Of a DNA stretch of 64,000 nucleotides, positions 45,701-56,000 are shown one piece after another (positions within the stretch are counted from its first letter, which is position 1; each line of letters starts with the position of its first letter). The notes beneath the pieces were generated by a model, which made no database searches, was not told where the DNA came from, and worked only from the letters and a program-made list of their open reading frames with translations. The translations under genes and the position numbers were made by a program. The DNA is from Porphyridium purpureum (taxonomy: Eukaryota; Rhodophyta; Bangiophyceae; Porphyridiales; Porphyridiaceae): the NCBI GenBank assembly GCA_008690995.1, contig VRMN01000011.1, positions 248,001 through 312,000 of the forward strand, written 5' to 3'.

Positions 45701-46987
45701 AATAATTGTTTTGAGCATGACATCACCCATCAATGAAACTTCAACATGTTCCCCGTTGGCAACAGTAACAAGTGATTCATCAGAAGGTCTTTCATTCATT
45801 AGAATAGACCTATCCCAAGTGATATGTCTGTCCGATCCAGAATCGAACATCCATTTGTGCGACTTGTGCTTGTGGGGCACAACAGAGACACAGATGGCAT
45901 AGATGGAAGTGGTGGCTTTATTGATTGGTGCAGGGGTCGCTGGGGGGCTAATCATGCGGATATCCAGAGAAGGGCCTTTTGGCACCACGCCCCTTCCCGC
46001 AACGCTATTCGCGTAGGCCTCCCACGACATCCAACCTGGCTCAATGGCTGCCTTTGCCGCCGGAGCCGGTGGTTTCGTCACCTTGGTTTTTACCTGAACC
46101 ACATTCACCCGCGCATTCGGCTTTCCGATGCCGCGTTTCACTGCCTCCGGGTCTGCTGCGCCACTCGCACCAGCAGCCTTGTCGCGCAAGTCATTCTTGC
46201 GCTTAAAGCAACGCTTCGTCTCGTGCCCAACCTTGTGGCAGTAGCCACACTTCAGGTTCTCCTTGACGAGTGCCGTCTTCACGACACCCGCTGAGCGATC
46301 ACGCTGCTGTTGCTGCGGACGCTGGGACACCGCCATTGCGATGGGCGGGGGCTCATCTGCCAACGTGCGCTCGAGCGCTTTTCCGGCCTCCAGCTGGAGC
46401 AGTTGCAGCCGAGCTGCGGAGACCGTGGGCGCCGAATGCAGCAGGTAGTCCTTCGACCCCTGAAACTCTTTGCGGAGCCCGATCACCAGATAACGCACGA
46501 CATGGTCCTCGGGAACTTGCTCACCGATCGAGACAAGCTTGTCCCACAGACCGATTCCGCGATCCAAGTACTCGGCCATTGCCTCGTTCTTGTTCTGGAC
46601 AATGCGCTCCAGCGCCATGCGAAACGCGAACTTCTGCGCCGACAGTTGATCGTGCGCATAATTCGCCACCGCGGACCAACCGTCCGCCGACGACTTATCG
46701 CGGACGAGACGGTCGTACCTGTTCTCCAAGACCCCGGACAGAAAGAACTGTCCCGCCAGGTCCGCATCGTCCCACTCTTCTGCCGTCATCCCGGTAGTTG
46801 CACGCGACGACGACGATGGGCGAACGACCATCCCCGCAACGACGGGCCACAGCTTCACCACACGCAACGCGAGCTTCGTGCGGCGTGCCCAAATGTCGTA
46901 ATTCTCGCCATTGAACTTTTCCACGCCGTTCGCAAGCGCGGACAGCTTCGACGCATCAAACGTAAACGCCATCGCGTCTAGGCTCAT
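42710..46987 (-). CDS. Gag-Pol polyprotein of Copia-order element A
   Basis: A single frame of 1425 residues. Order: Gag-like N-terminal helical domain (YDIWARRTKLAL), zinc knuckle CX2CX4HX4C (CGYCHKVGHETKRC, about residue 247), aspartic protease (MFDSGSDRHIT, about 379), GAG-pre-integrase (HRRLGHPGLAG, about 511), integrase core (DVCGPLTP, then RSDKGGEF and NGMAERMNRT), reverse transcriptase (YVDDLVFIGED, about 1106) and RNase H (DSDYASDL, TEAEYMALS). Integrase before RT is the Ty1/Copia order. Near-identical to the frame at 47443-51720. The start codon falls inside the primer-binding-like sequence. Looks whole. Confidence 0.9.
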   Translation of the reverse strand: MSLDAMAFTFDASKLSALANGVEKFNGENYDIWARRTKLALRVVKLWPVVAGMVVRPSSSSRATTGMTAEEWDDADLAGQFFLSGVLENRYDRLVRDKSSADGWSAVANYAHDQLSAQKFAFRMALERIVQNKNEAMAEYLDRGIGLWDKLVSIGEQVPEDHVVRYLVIGLRKEFQGSKDYLLHSAPTVSAARLQLLQLEAGKALERTLADEPPPIAMAVSQRPQQQQRDRSAGVVKTALVKENLKCGYCHKVGHETKRCFKRKNDLRDKAAGASGAADPEAVKRGIGKPNARVNVVQVKTKVTKPPAPAAKAAIEPGWMSWEAYANSVAGRGVVPKGPSLDIRMISPPATPAPINKATTSIYAICVSVVPHKHKSHKWMFDSGSDRHITWDRSILMNERPSDESLVTVANGEHVEVSLMGDVMLKTIIQDKFNDLRLENVLLIESTPINLLSTKVAARKGCVFKHDDSSSVLHFGSDGPVLAVGDGDLMIKLSAARINAITASNKFELFHRRLGHPGLAGLKNTQNCVQGIPADLKVPDEYHCVICQKAKGTRTPFKKRKLNSISAVPGEVLHTDVCGPLTPSSFDDHRYFLVVVDECSSLSVVHLLERKSEAGEMLLRTLKYLETTLGAKAKRVRSDKGGEFASLYVQRHLQDSGITWENTSAYTPELNGMAERMNRTLLEKVRSLLFDSNLPLENWSNALLTANYLRNRISNNRGKTPIEIAFRQRPDLSNLRIYGSRAFVHIPKQLRGKLETRSAIGCLVGYGNVHSVYRILLSDGTVVESRNVTFDESVVGIDVHEHEIHDSEYFSNFDKIVEELFPKDFSKSFDEKSQIASKNFETDSTRQMDDRSQEYSISNEIGETFLEKVQNNSKDLGFQKAPNGNFGNTEDDESQDSGYVANQFVGIISTVSEPRSVEEALKGDFSEQWLEALNRELESLTGNCTWELVDRPQDRIPVRCKWVFKIKYNVNGQIDRFKCRLVAKGFTQKPGLDYDEVFSPVVRHNTIRTVLAVAAARKLKIRLFDVVTAFLNGELHEEIFMEQPPGFVHEGGKVLKLRKAIYGLKQASRAWNQVLVQALKEINFSESTADPCLFSKGPNGPYIMIYVDDLVFIGEDEVTSNEVLLHLQGKFEVRDLGQVVKQKFAGYTLDYDQRNGIIRLNQSLYVQTILERFGMESANPRKLPMEKDTKWYTATAEPCKMPYMELVGALMYLCTCTRPDISFAVGVLARSMANANESHWNAAKGVLRYLKGTINYGLQFSSNGNSDLIGYVDSDYASDLRTRRSTTGYAFTINGSVVSWKSRLQPTVALSTTEAEYMALSDACKEAQWFQYLMEFLGFKSKSIPMFCDNDAALKLSENPIVHERSKHIDVRKHYARECQQRGIVKAIYIRTSDQAADFLTKVVPREMFLKCKTLLGVACLENSR

Positions 46988-46991
46988 AACC

Positions 46992-47316
46992 TATTAAAAG
47001 GTCTGATGTATCGGGGAGTCTTTGTGACTTGTCACTAACGCAGTTGCGTGTCCCCTTCGTCGCCCTTGCAACTAACCTTACCTTCGTCATCCGGGGACTC
47101 CGAGCCTCGGCCATCGCTAAGCTCTTCATATAGGCAATCGTAGTGCTTTCACTAGTGAGATTGCCAACTGTACCTCCAGGGCAAAAACCCTTATTTACTA
47201 TAAGTTGGAGAAATACAGAAAGTTGGAGAAATACAGAAAGTTGGAGCTGAAACATTCCCCATGGTATTACTACTTTACCTGGGGAGGGAATCTACCGAAA
47301 CCCTGGATTCATAACA
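46992..47316 (-). repeat. 5' LTR of element A
   Basis: 325 bp, matching 42346-42670. Its outer end is at 47316 and abuts the target duplication TGGCC at 47317. No base lies between it and the split LTR of element B. Confidence 0.9.
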
Positions 47317-47438
47317 TGGCCGAGGCTCGGAGTCCCCGGATGACGAAGGTAAGGTTAGTTGCAAGGGCGACGAAGGGGACACGCAACTGCGTTAGTGACA
47401 AGTCACAAAGACTCCCCGATACATCAGACCTTTTAATA
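47317..47438 (+). repeat. Right piece of the interrupted 5' LTR of element B
   Basis: 122 bp matching the 3' end of the 325-bp LTR, beginning with the second TGGCC and ending CTTTTAATA. Together with 42305-42345 it brackets element A. Confidence 0.88.
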
Positions 47439-47449
47439 GGTTATGAGCC
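47439..47449 (+). promoter_or_regulatory. Primer-binding-like site overlapping the gag-pol start codon
   Basis: GGTTATGAGCC begins directly after the LTR end and resembles the initiator-tRNA half-site common in this group (T-G-G-T-A/T-A-T-C-A-G-A-G-C). The ATG of the gag-pol frame lies inside it, at 47443. The same arrangement occurs in element A at 46981-46991 (minus strand). Confidence 0.55.
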
Positions 47450-50400
47450 CAGACGCGATGGCGTTTACGTTTGATGCGTCGAAGCTGTCCGCGCTTGCGA
47501 ACGGCGTGGAAAAGTTCAATGGCGAGAATTACGACATTTGGGCACGCCGCACGAAGCTCGCGTTGCGTGTGGTGAAGCTGTGGCCCGTCGTTGCGGGGAT
47601 GGTCGTTCGCCCATCGTCGTCGTCGCGTGCAACTACCGGGATGACGGCAGAAGAGTGGGACGATGCGGACCTGGCGGGACAGTTCTTTCTGTCCGGGGTC
47701 TTGGAGAACAGGTACGACCGTCTCGTCCGCGATAAGTCGTCGGCGGACGGTTGGTCCGCGGTGGCGAATTATGCGCACGATCAACTGTCGGCGCAGAAGT
47801 TCGCGTTTCGCATGGCGCTGGAGCGCATTGTCCAGAACAAGAACGAGGCAATGGCCGAGTACTTGGATCGCGGAATCGGTCTGTGGGACAAGCTTGTCTC
47901 GATCGGTGAGCAAGTTCCCGAGGACCATGTCGTGCGTTATCTGGTGATCGGGCTCCGCAAAGAGTTTCAGGGGTCGAAGGACTACCTGCTGCATTCGGCG
48001 CCCACGGTCTCCGCAGCTCGGCTGCAACTGCTCCAGCTGGAGGCCGGAAAAGCGCTCGAGCGCACGTTGGCAGATGAGCCCCCGCCCATCGCAATGGCGG
48101 TGTCCCAGCGTCCGCAGCAACAGCAGCGTGATCGCTCAGCGGGTGTCGTGAAGACGGCACTCGTCAAGGAGAACCTGAAGTGTGGCTACTGCCACAAGGT
48201 TGGGCACGAGACGAAGCGTTGCTTTAAGCGCAAGAATGACTTGCGCGACAAGGCTGCTGGTGCGAGTGGCGCAGCAGACCCGGAGGCAGTGAAACGCGGC
48301 ATCGGAAAGCCGAATGCGCGGGTGAATGTGGTTCAGGTAAAAACCAAGGTGACGAAACCACCGGCTCCGGCGGCAAAGGCAGCCATTGAGCCAGGTTGGA
48401 TGTCGTGGGAGGCCTACGCGAATAGCGTTGCGGGAAGGGGCGTGGTGCCAAAAGGCCCTTCTCTGGATATCCGCATGATTAGCCCCCCAGCGACCCCTGC
48501 ACCAATCAATAAAGCCACCACTTCCATCTATGCCATCTGTGTCTCTGTTGTGCCCCACAAGCACAAGTCGCACAAATGGATGTTCGATTCTGGATCGGAC
48601 AGACATATCACTTGGGATAGGTCTATTCTAATGAATGAAAGACCTTCTGATGAATCACTTGTTACTGTTGCCAACGGGGAACATGTTGAAGTTTCATTGA
48701 TGGGTGATGTCATGCTCAAAACAATTATTCAAGACAAGTTTAATGACTTGCGTCTTGAAAATGTTTTGTTGATCGAAAGCACACCCATAAATCTCCTTTC
48801 GACAAAGGTCGCAGCGAGAAAGGGCTGTGTCTTCAAACACGATGATAGTTCATCTGTTTTGCATTTTGGGTCAGATGGGCCCGTCCTAGCGGTTGGGGAT
48901 GGTGATTTAATGATCAAACTATCCGCCGCTAGAATAAATGCAATCACAGCTTCAAATAAGTTTGAGCTATTTCACCGTCGACTTGGTCATCCTGGACTTG
49001 CTGGTCTGAAAAATACGCAAAATTGTGTACAGGGAATTCCCGCGGACTTAAAAGTTCCGGATGAATACCATTGTGTGATTTGCCAAAAGGCAAAGGGAAC
49101 ACGAACTCCCTTTAAGAAGCGGAAATTGAATTCCATTTCGGCGGTTCCGGGAGAAGTCCTTCATACTGATGTATGCGGACCACTCACTCCTTCGAGTTTT
49201 GACGACCATCGATATTTTCTAGTTGTCGTCGACGAATGCTCAAGTTTGAGTGTCGTCCACTTGCTCGAGCGAAAAAGTGAAGCGGGTGAAATGTTACTGC
49301 GCACACTTAAATATCTCGAAACGACTCTTGGTGCAAAGGCAAAAAGAGTTCGGTCCGACAAAGGTGGCGAATTCGCAAGCCTTTATGTGCAAAGGCATCT
49401 CGAAGACTCTGGAATTACTTGGGAAAATACCTCTGCTTACACGCCAGAACTTAATGGTATGGCTGAACGCATGAATCGGACATTACTCGAAAAGGTTCGA
49501 AGCTTATTGTTTGATAGTAATCTACCTTTGGAAAATTGGAGTAATGCTTTGTTGACTGCGAATTATTTGCGAAATCGCATTTCAAATAATCGCGGGAAAA
49601 CGCCGATAGAAATTGCATTCAGGCAAAGGCCAGATCTCAGCAATCTCAGAATCTACGGATCGAGAGCGTTTGTTCATATTCCTAAGCAATTGCGAGGAAA
49701 ACTAGAAACAAGATCTGCAATTGGATGCTTGGTCGGTTATGGAAATGTCCATTCCGTTTATCGCATTCTTCTATCGGATGGCACGGTCGTTGAAAGTCGA
49801 AATGTCACTTTCGATGAGTCTGTCGTTGGAATAGATGTTCATGAACATGAAATCCACGATTCGGAATATTTTTCCAACTTCGATAAAATTGTCGAAGAGT
49901 TGTTTCCAAAAGATTTCTCGAAGTCGTTTGATGAAAAGTCTCAAATCGCGTCAAAAAATTTTGAAACAGATTCCACTCGACAAATGGATGATCGCAGTCA
50001 GGAATATTCTATTTCAAATGAAATCGGAGAAACGTTTCTGGAAAAAGTTCAGAATAATTCGAAAGATTTAGGGTTCCAAAAGGCTCCAAATGGAAACTTT
50101 GGGAATACTGAGGATGACGAAAGTCAAGACAGTGGATATGTCGCAAATCAATTCGTTGGAATAATTTCCACCGTTTCTGAACCTCGGTCAGTCGAAGAAG
50201 CACTAAAGGGTGACTTCTCTGAGCAATGGCTGGAAGCTCTGAATAGAGAATTGGAATCTCTCACTGGCAAATGCACGTGGGAGCTCGTCGATCGTCCACA
50301 GGACCGAATTCCTGTCAGATGCAAATGGGTTTTTAAGATCAAATATAATGTCAACGGACAAATTGATCGGTTCAAGTGTCGACTTGTCGCAAAAGGTTTC

Positions 50401-51720
50401 ACTCAGAAACCTGGTTTGGACTACGACGAAGTGTTCAGCCCTGTTGTGCGACACAACACTATTCGAACGGTCCTGGCAGTAGCAGCTGCAAGAAAGTTGA
50501 AAATTCGACTTTTCGATGTGGTGACTGCGTTTCTCAATGGAGAACTTCATGAAGAAATTTTCATGGAACAGCCTCCTGGATTCGTACATGAAGGAGGAAA
50601 AGTCCTGAAACTGCGTAAAGCAATCTATGGATTGAAGCAGGCATCTCGAGCTTGGAATCAAGTTCTTGTGCAAGCACTTAAAGAAATCAATTTTTCCGAA
50701 AGTACGGCAGATCCTTGTCTGTTTTCTAAGGGTCCAAATGGTCCGTATATCATGATTTACGTCGATGACTTGGTCTTCATAGGTGAAGACGAAGTTACTT
50801 CAAATGAAGTGCTTCTGCATTTGCAAGGCAAGTTTGAAGTCAGGGATCTTGGGCAAGTGGTCAAGCAAAAATTTGCCGGCTACACTCTTGATTATGATCA
50901 AAGGAATGGCATTATCAGACTTAATCAAAGCTTGTATGTCCAAACCATCCTGGAAAGGTTCGGAATGGAATCGGCGAATCCAAGGAAGCTTCCCATGGAA
51001 AAGGATACGAAGTGGTATACTGCTACTGCAGAACCATGCAAGATGCCTTACATGGAACTCGTGGGAGCACTAATGTATTTGTGCACTTGCACGCGTCCGG
51101 ATATTTCCTTCGCCGTGGGAGTGCTTGCACGATCAATGGCAAATGCCAATGAATCCCATTGGAATGCGGCAAAGGGAGTGCTGCGATATCTTAAAGGAAC
51201 CATAAATTATGGTCTCCAATTTAGCTCAAATGGCAACTCCGACCTAATTGGTTACGTTGATTCAGACTATGCTAGTGATCTTCGAACGCGAAGGTCAACC
51301 ACCGGATATGCTTTCACGATCAATGGATCAGTTGTCTCCTGGAAATCCAGGCTACAACCAACTGTGGCGCTGTCCACAACCGAAGCAGAGTACATGGCTC
51401 TCTCGGATGCATGTAAAGAAGCCCAGTGGTTTCAATATCTCATGGAATTCCTAGGATTCAAGTCGAAATCGATTCCAATGTTTTGTGACAATGATGCTGC
51501 ACTGAAACTGAGTGAGAACCCGATTGTGCACGAAAGGTCGAAGCACATTGACGTGAGAAAGCACTATGCTCGCGAATGTCAGCAACGGGGAATAGTCAAG
51601 GCTATTTACATTCGCACATCAGATCAGGCAGCAGATTTCCTAACCAAAGTGGTTCCTCGAGAAATGTTTTTGAAATGCAAAACCTTATTGGGTGTTGCTT
51701 GTCTTGAAAATTCGAGATAG
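47443..51720 (+). CDS. Gag-Pol polyprotein of Copia-order element B
   Basis: 1425 residues, same domain order as the frame in element A: zinc knuckle CGYCHKVGHETKRC (about residue 247), protease DSGSDRHIT (about 382), pre-integrase HRRLGHPG (about 511), integrase core (DVCGPLTP about 575, RSDKGGEF, NGMAERMNRT), RT (VRCKWVFKIKYN, YVDDLVFIGED about 1106) and RNase H (TEAEYMALSD about 1313). The two copies differ by only a few residues over the whole frame. Looks whole. Confidence 0.9.
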   Translation: MSPDAMAFTFDASKLSALANGVEKFNGENYDIWARRTKLALRVVKLWPVVAGMVVRPSSSSRATTGMTAEEWDDADLAGQFFLSGVLENRYDRLVRDKSSADGWSAVANYAHDQLSAQKFAFRMALERIVQNKNEAMAEYLDRGIGLWDKLVSIGEQVPEDHVVRYLVIGLRKEFQGSKDYLLHSAPTVSAARLQLLQLEAGKALERTLADEPPPIAMAVSQRPQQQQRDRSAGVVKTALVKENLKCGYCHKVGHETKRCFKRKNDLRDKAAGASGAADPEAVKRGIGKPNARVNVVQVKTKVTKPPAPAAKAAIEPGWMSWEAYANSVAGRGVVPKGPSLDIRMISPPATPAPINKATTSIYAICVSVVPHKHKSHKWMFDSGSDRHITWDRSILMNERPSDESLVTVANGEHVEVSLMGDVMLKTIIQDKFNDLRLENVLLIESTPINLLSTKVAARKGCVFKHDDSSSVLHFGSDGPVLAVGDGDLMIKLSAARINAITASNKFELFHRRLGHPGLAGLKNTQNCVQGIPADLKVPDEYHCVICQKAKGTRTPFKKRKLNSISAVPGEVLHTDVCGPLTPSSFDDHRYFLVVVDECSSLSVVHLLERKSEAGEMLLRTLKYLETTLGAKAKRVRSDKGGEFASLYVQRHLEDSGITWENTSAYTPELNGMAERMNRTLLEKVRSLLFDSNLPLENWSNALLTANYLRNRISNNRGKTPIEIAFRQRPDLSNLRIYGSRAFVHIPKQLRGKLETRSAIGCLVGYGNVHSVYRILLSDGTVVESRNVTFDESVVGIDVHEHEIHDSEYFSNFDKIVEELFPKDFSKSFDEKSQIASKNFETDSTRQMDDRSQEYSISNEIGETFLEKVQNNSKDLGFQKAPNGNFGNTEDDESQDSGYVANQFVGIISTVSEPRSVEEALKGDFSEQWLEALNRELESLTGKCTWELVDRPQDRIPVRCKWVFKIKYNVNGQIDRFKCRLVAKGFTQKPGLDYDEVFSPVVRHNTIRTVLAVAAARKLKIRLFDVVTAFLNGELHEEIFMEQPPGFVHEGGKVLKLRKAIYGLKQASRAWNQVLVQALKEINFSESTADPCLFSKGPNGPYIMIYVDDLVFIGEDEVTSNEVLLHLQGKFEVRDLGQVVKQKFAGYTLDYDQRNGIIRLNQSLYVQTILERFGMESANPRKLPMEKDTKWYTATAEPCKMPYMELVGALMYLCTCTRPDISFAVGVLARSMANANESHWNAAKGVLRYLKGTINYGLQFSSNGNSDLIGYVDSDYASDLRTRRSTTGYAFTINGSVVSWKSRLQPTVALSTTEAEYMALSDACKEAQWFQYLMEFLGFKSKSIPMFCDNDAALKLSENPIVHERSKHIDVRKHYARECQQRGIVKAIYIRTSDQAADFLTKVVPREMFLKCKTLLGVACLENSR

Positions 51721-51759
51721 AGGTGGAAGGCATGACGAAAAGTTGTCGCTGCGTGGGAG

Positions 51760-52084
51760 TGTTATGAATCCAGGGTTTCGGTAGATTCCCTCCCCAGGTA
51801 AAGTAGTAATACCATGGGGAATGTTTCAGCTCCAACTTTCTGTATTTCTCCAACTTTCTGTATTTCTCCAACTTATAGTAAATAAGGGTTTTTGCCCTGG
51901 AGGTACAGTTGGCAATCTCACTAGTGAAAGCACTACGATTGCCTATATGAAGAGCTTAGCGATGGCCGAGGCTCGGAGTCCCCGGATGACGAAGGTAAGG
52001 TTAGTTGCAAGGGCGACGAAGGGGACACGCAACTGCGTTAGTGACAAGTCACAAAGACTCCCCGATACATCAGACCTTTTAATA
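51760..52084 (+). repeat. 3' LTR of element B
   Basis: 325 bp starting TGTTATGAATCC and ending CCTTTTAATA; preceded by the purine tract GTGGGAG. Matches both LTRs of element A by eye. Confidence 0.9.
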
Positions 52085-52701
52085 AAAACAGCAGTATTTT
52101 CATTCTTTATTCGCGAAGAGGCTCGATTTCACTGCCCTTCGCCTGGGCATCACAGAAAATTGTTTCATGTGAATCTTTTATTCAAGTTCTTGCTTGTTTT
52201 TAGGCCTTGCATTTTATTGTCTCTTTATTTTCATATCATGGAGCGCTGAAATTGTGTTTGTTGGTTTGATAGGCCCGCATAGACGAGTTTGTTGCTTTTA
52301 TCAGTTCAATCATACGGACGGACCTTCATGAAAAAGTGCAGGCGGCATGTTTTCCTTCCATCGGTACTCTTACGTTTTGCCTTGCAGCTCATATGGACAA
52401 GAGGCCTTCTTGCTTTGATCAAATTGTTCATGAAATACGACCACAACTTTCAGTGGGACAATCCTACTCATTATCTACTGGGGAGGCTTTTGTTTTGCAA
52501 TGTAGATTGTTGCGCTGCTTTCATGTCTTTTCTTGTGTACGCCTTGTCGTATGAATCTTTCCGTTAATTTCTATAAATTCGCCTTCGCTTTGGAAAAAAC
52601 CCTCTTCTTGCTCACACCCCTGGCATTTCTTCGGAACTATGCATGACTTAATGGATTAAAAAGTTAGATGTTCTGCTGAAACTCAGAAACCATGTTGACT
52701 C
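52085..52701. other. Spacer between retrotransposons, 0.6 kb
   Basis: AT-rich, no frame with a recognised family. Short open frames here show no codon or domain pattern. Ends with GACTC, the target duplication of the next element (52697-52701). Confidence 0.5.
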
Positions 52702-52901
52702 TGTCGCTACCGAGGTATGTGGGTACAGTTGCCTGCGAGATAAGATAGCGGCCGGTCTGGCAAACCTGTGGCGACAGTGGTAGAGAGAGAGAGAGAGAGT
52801 GGACAGAGAGTAGTAAAGAGGACTTATAGTTCCCAGCCCATGGTAGCGGGTGAGAGCCCCCCAAAGCTGACTACTCGTCCACACGGAAGATAGCAACAAC
52901 A
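52702..52901 (+). repeat. 5' LTR of element C
   Basis: 200 bp, TG...CA, including an AG dinucleotide run (about 52782-52799). Flanked outside by GACTC. Confidence 0.9.
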
Positions 52902-53014
52902 TTGAATTCAATCCGTTGCGTGGATTGTCTTCGGGGAGAAGGAAGGAATATTCCTATCACAAGGAGAAAACAAAGAGAACTTTCGCCCTCTGGGCAGGCC
53001 TGTGTAGGCACAGG

Positions 53015-56000
53015 ATGTCTCAGTTAAGCGGATCGGTTCTATCCACCCGCGTGCTAGAGGCACGCGAGTTGACGGAAGAGTACAAAGCACAAATGGCAGA
53101 CAAGGACACGGCGGAGATCTTGGAGTCCCTTCAGGTTATGTTCACCGGCGAGATCATCAAGAATCTGGGGCCTGTCGGCCAGTTCTCATTCTACAGGTGG
53201 CTTGTAGACAAAGGAGTCACGATTCCTGAGAAAGACCATGGTGGGAACATAATCCCTGTTCTTTTCCGCCTTTTACCATTGTTGTCAGTCAGCCAGCGGG
53301 ATCCGGGATCCACTTCTAATGTGCAGGCTACAGTCGAGGTGGGGAGTATGGAAATCCAATCTGACAACGACAGGTCCGACGTGCCATACACTGATGGTAC
53401 ATCTCAAGGAGCGCGCGTTGCTATGAGCAAAAGCGAGGAAACCTTCATGAGACGCTACAGTGCATTCACCAAGGCATATCAGAGTGTAGATTCAAAGTTC
53501 TACGGTACCGACGAGGAAAATTTCGCCGCATGGCGAATGCAACTCGTAAATCATTTAGCTCTACACAATCTGGATGATCAGTACACTGCACAGGTGATCC
53601 AAGCCTGTCTCGCAGGCGATGCTCTTACGTTTTATCTTGGGACGTATGTTGACGAAGATTTGACAAAGTTCACCATAGCAGATGTTCTGGTGGGCTTAAG
53701 GGACCACTTTTACACCATCGAGAAGCTTGAACGCCTGCAGGAGCAGTGGGAAAAGGCAAACTTCGCGGAATTCCAGGCTAACAATTCCAATATCTCTGAA
53801 GTGGAAAATTTTAAGTCTTTGACCCAAAGACTCAAAAGAATCCAGCCAAATTTGAAAAAACCATACAGATCCCATGAAATGCTACGTGACAAGTATAAGC
53901 AAATCATGTTCAGACATCCTGTATACGAGCGCCTCGTCATGACCCCGCTGCCAACATCGGCTGACGCACTATGCAGCAAAATTGAAGCCTTGCTTCTGCA
54001 TATGCAACCCAGTACAGTCTCGCCAAAGCCGCAGCTTGCTTTCACTGCGCAGCAGACGTCAAGGGCACCTATGGCTCAGCCAAATCACTCGGTGACTCTG
54101 TATCAAGAGCGATACAGGCGTTCGCATGCAAAACCGCAGGCTAATCGGGCAAGATCTACTCCTCGACCGATTAGCATCGCATCCGCCAGCAATCCTCGTA
54201 CGGCACACGGCACACAGCTTCTTTGCGACATTTGCCAATCCGAAAAACATTTTCGGCGGTTCTGCCCCGACAAGGAAGCCAAAAGGAAATTTTATACTGC
54301 GAATTCAAACTACATGGTGGCAGATTTTCTAGGCTCCGACTCTTCTTCGGGTGCAGACGCAAGCGACAGCACCGACGATGTCACCCACACAGACCTCGTT
54401 TGGCTTTCGCCAAGTCTTGTTCTTTTTCAACATGACACCGCTTTTGTTATTGTCGACAGCGGCGCTAGCGGTGGAAACTTAGTGGGTGAACGATTCTGTC
54501 AAGCCCGACAAACCGTCCAAGTTACAGCCCCGCCAAGACGCGTAAAAATGGGCACAAGTGTCTTCGACACTCGCGGTCAAGCCAAAATTGTCATGCTAGA
54601 CATAGGTGGAGCAAAGCTCGAATTCTTTGCTGATGTCATACAACTTGACATCCCACCACTTCTTGGATGGCGCGAGCAAAAGGCGCGACACATGACACTG
54701 GACGCGGGCGCCGGCATATTAACGGCCCTTGCCGACAGCGAACAGCTCAACTTTAGGGTCCACACAATTGCTGGACTCCCTTGCATTTTACTTCCAAATC
54801 CAGAAAATCCAGATTCGATCAAAGAGCAACGTGATGATATAGTCCTGTTCACTGCTACAGAATTGCGCAGATTACACGTGCACTTTGGGCACGCACATCT
54901 CGACAAAATCCGCGATCTGTTGCAGCGCAGTGGTCAACGTCTGACTTCTGCCGAAATTCGCTGGTATGCAGATATCGTACAGAAGTGCAAAGCTTGCCAA
55001 TTCTACGCGGATGTACCACGGCGCCCCATTGTGGCCATGCCAGTCAACCCTTTCTTCAACCGCGATATCGCCATAGACACTGTATACTTCGACGGCCTCG
55101 CTGTGCTACACATTGTGTGCAAAGGAACCAAATATGCCAGGAATCCTGTTTTACGACGCACGGATGCGGTAACCGTCATCAGTACGTTCTATACTTCTTG
55201 GATCACCATCTTTGGCATTCCGGCCACATTATCCATGGACCGCGGTACTGAGTTTCTGAATGCAACTTTACTCGAATTCTGTGATGGACTCGGCATTGTG
55301 ATGCGTCCAGCGGCGACTGCAGCAGCCTGGTCGATAGGTGTCGTGGAACGACACCATAAGCCCCTGAAAACTGTGTACTTTCGCTTGAAAACAACATTCC
55401 CAGACCGCGATTGCGAATTATTGCTCGCACAAGCAGAATTTGCACTGAATGCCACGCTTGGCAACCGCGACACATGTCCATTTTTACTGGTCTTCGGTCA
55501 ATTACCCGTGTTCCCGCTTGGCACAGTCCAGGACCAACACAAAATGACCACAGACCGCCATATGGCTATGGAAGTCGCGCGTAGAACGACCGAAGGTATC
55601 ATTGCTACCAGGCGCATTCGCGAGGCAACGCACACAAGCGTTTCAGAAAGCGCACCAGCTTTGCTGAGCCGTGGAGACCGGGTGCTGTTCTGGCGCCCAA
55701 GTGAGAGAGCTTGGGTCGGACCCGCGACCGTGGTCCATGTACACGGAGATGCGAAAACGGTAAAAGTTGAATACAAAACGCGGAACTACCACCCAGCTCT
55801 CCACCAAGTCAAATTGTTCGTCGCGGATCAAGTGCTATGGGCCGACGAGACTGAGACTTTCTCCAAAATTCTGCAAGTATCAGAACATTCACTCAGAAGA
55901 AAATGTGACTTTACGATATCGCGCGCCAAAGAAATCGATGGATGGCATGCAAAGGGCGTAGTGGAAGCCATTCGCACGACAGAGCGCGCGAATCTAGACA

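Larger units (their letters stand above)
42346..47316 (-). mobile_element. Copia-order LTR retrotransposon A (minus strand), looks whole
   Basis: A 4971-bp element with two 325-bp LTRs (3' LTR 42346-42670, 5' LTR 46992-47316; TGTTATG... at one end and ...TTTTAATA at the other in element orientation), one long gag-pol frame, and a flanking 5-bp duplication TGGCC. The LTRs look identical by eye, so the insertion is recent. The purine tract GTGGGAG precedes the 3' LTR, and a primer-binding-like GGTTATGAGCC directly follows the 5' LTR. It sits inside the 5' LTR of element B, in the opposite orientation. Order protease-integrase-RT-RNaseH places it in the Ty1/Copia group. Treated as a fossil: it looks whole; activity is unknown. 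Confidence 0.92.
47317..52084 (+). mobile_element. Copia-order LTR retrotransposon B (plus strand), 5' LTR split by element A
   Basis: Same family as element A, in opposite orientation. The right part of its 5' LTR is 47317-47438; the left part lies at 42305-42345 beyond element A. The internal region holds one 1425-residue gag-pol frame (47443-51720), and the 3' LTR is 51760-52084 (325 bp). The outer part of the 5' LTR is not recognisable, so the original target duplication cannot be identified; the right flank begins AAAACAGC. The frame is nearly identical to that of A, so both copies are young, B being the older insertion because A sits within it. Looks whole apart from the interrupted LTR. 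Confidence 0.88.
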
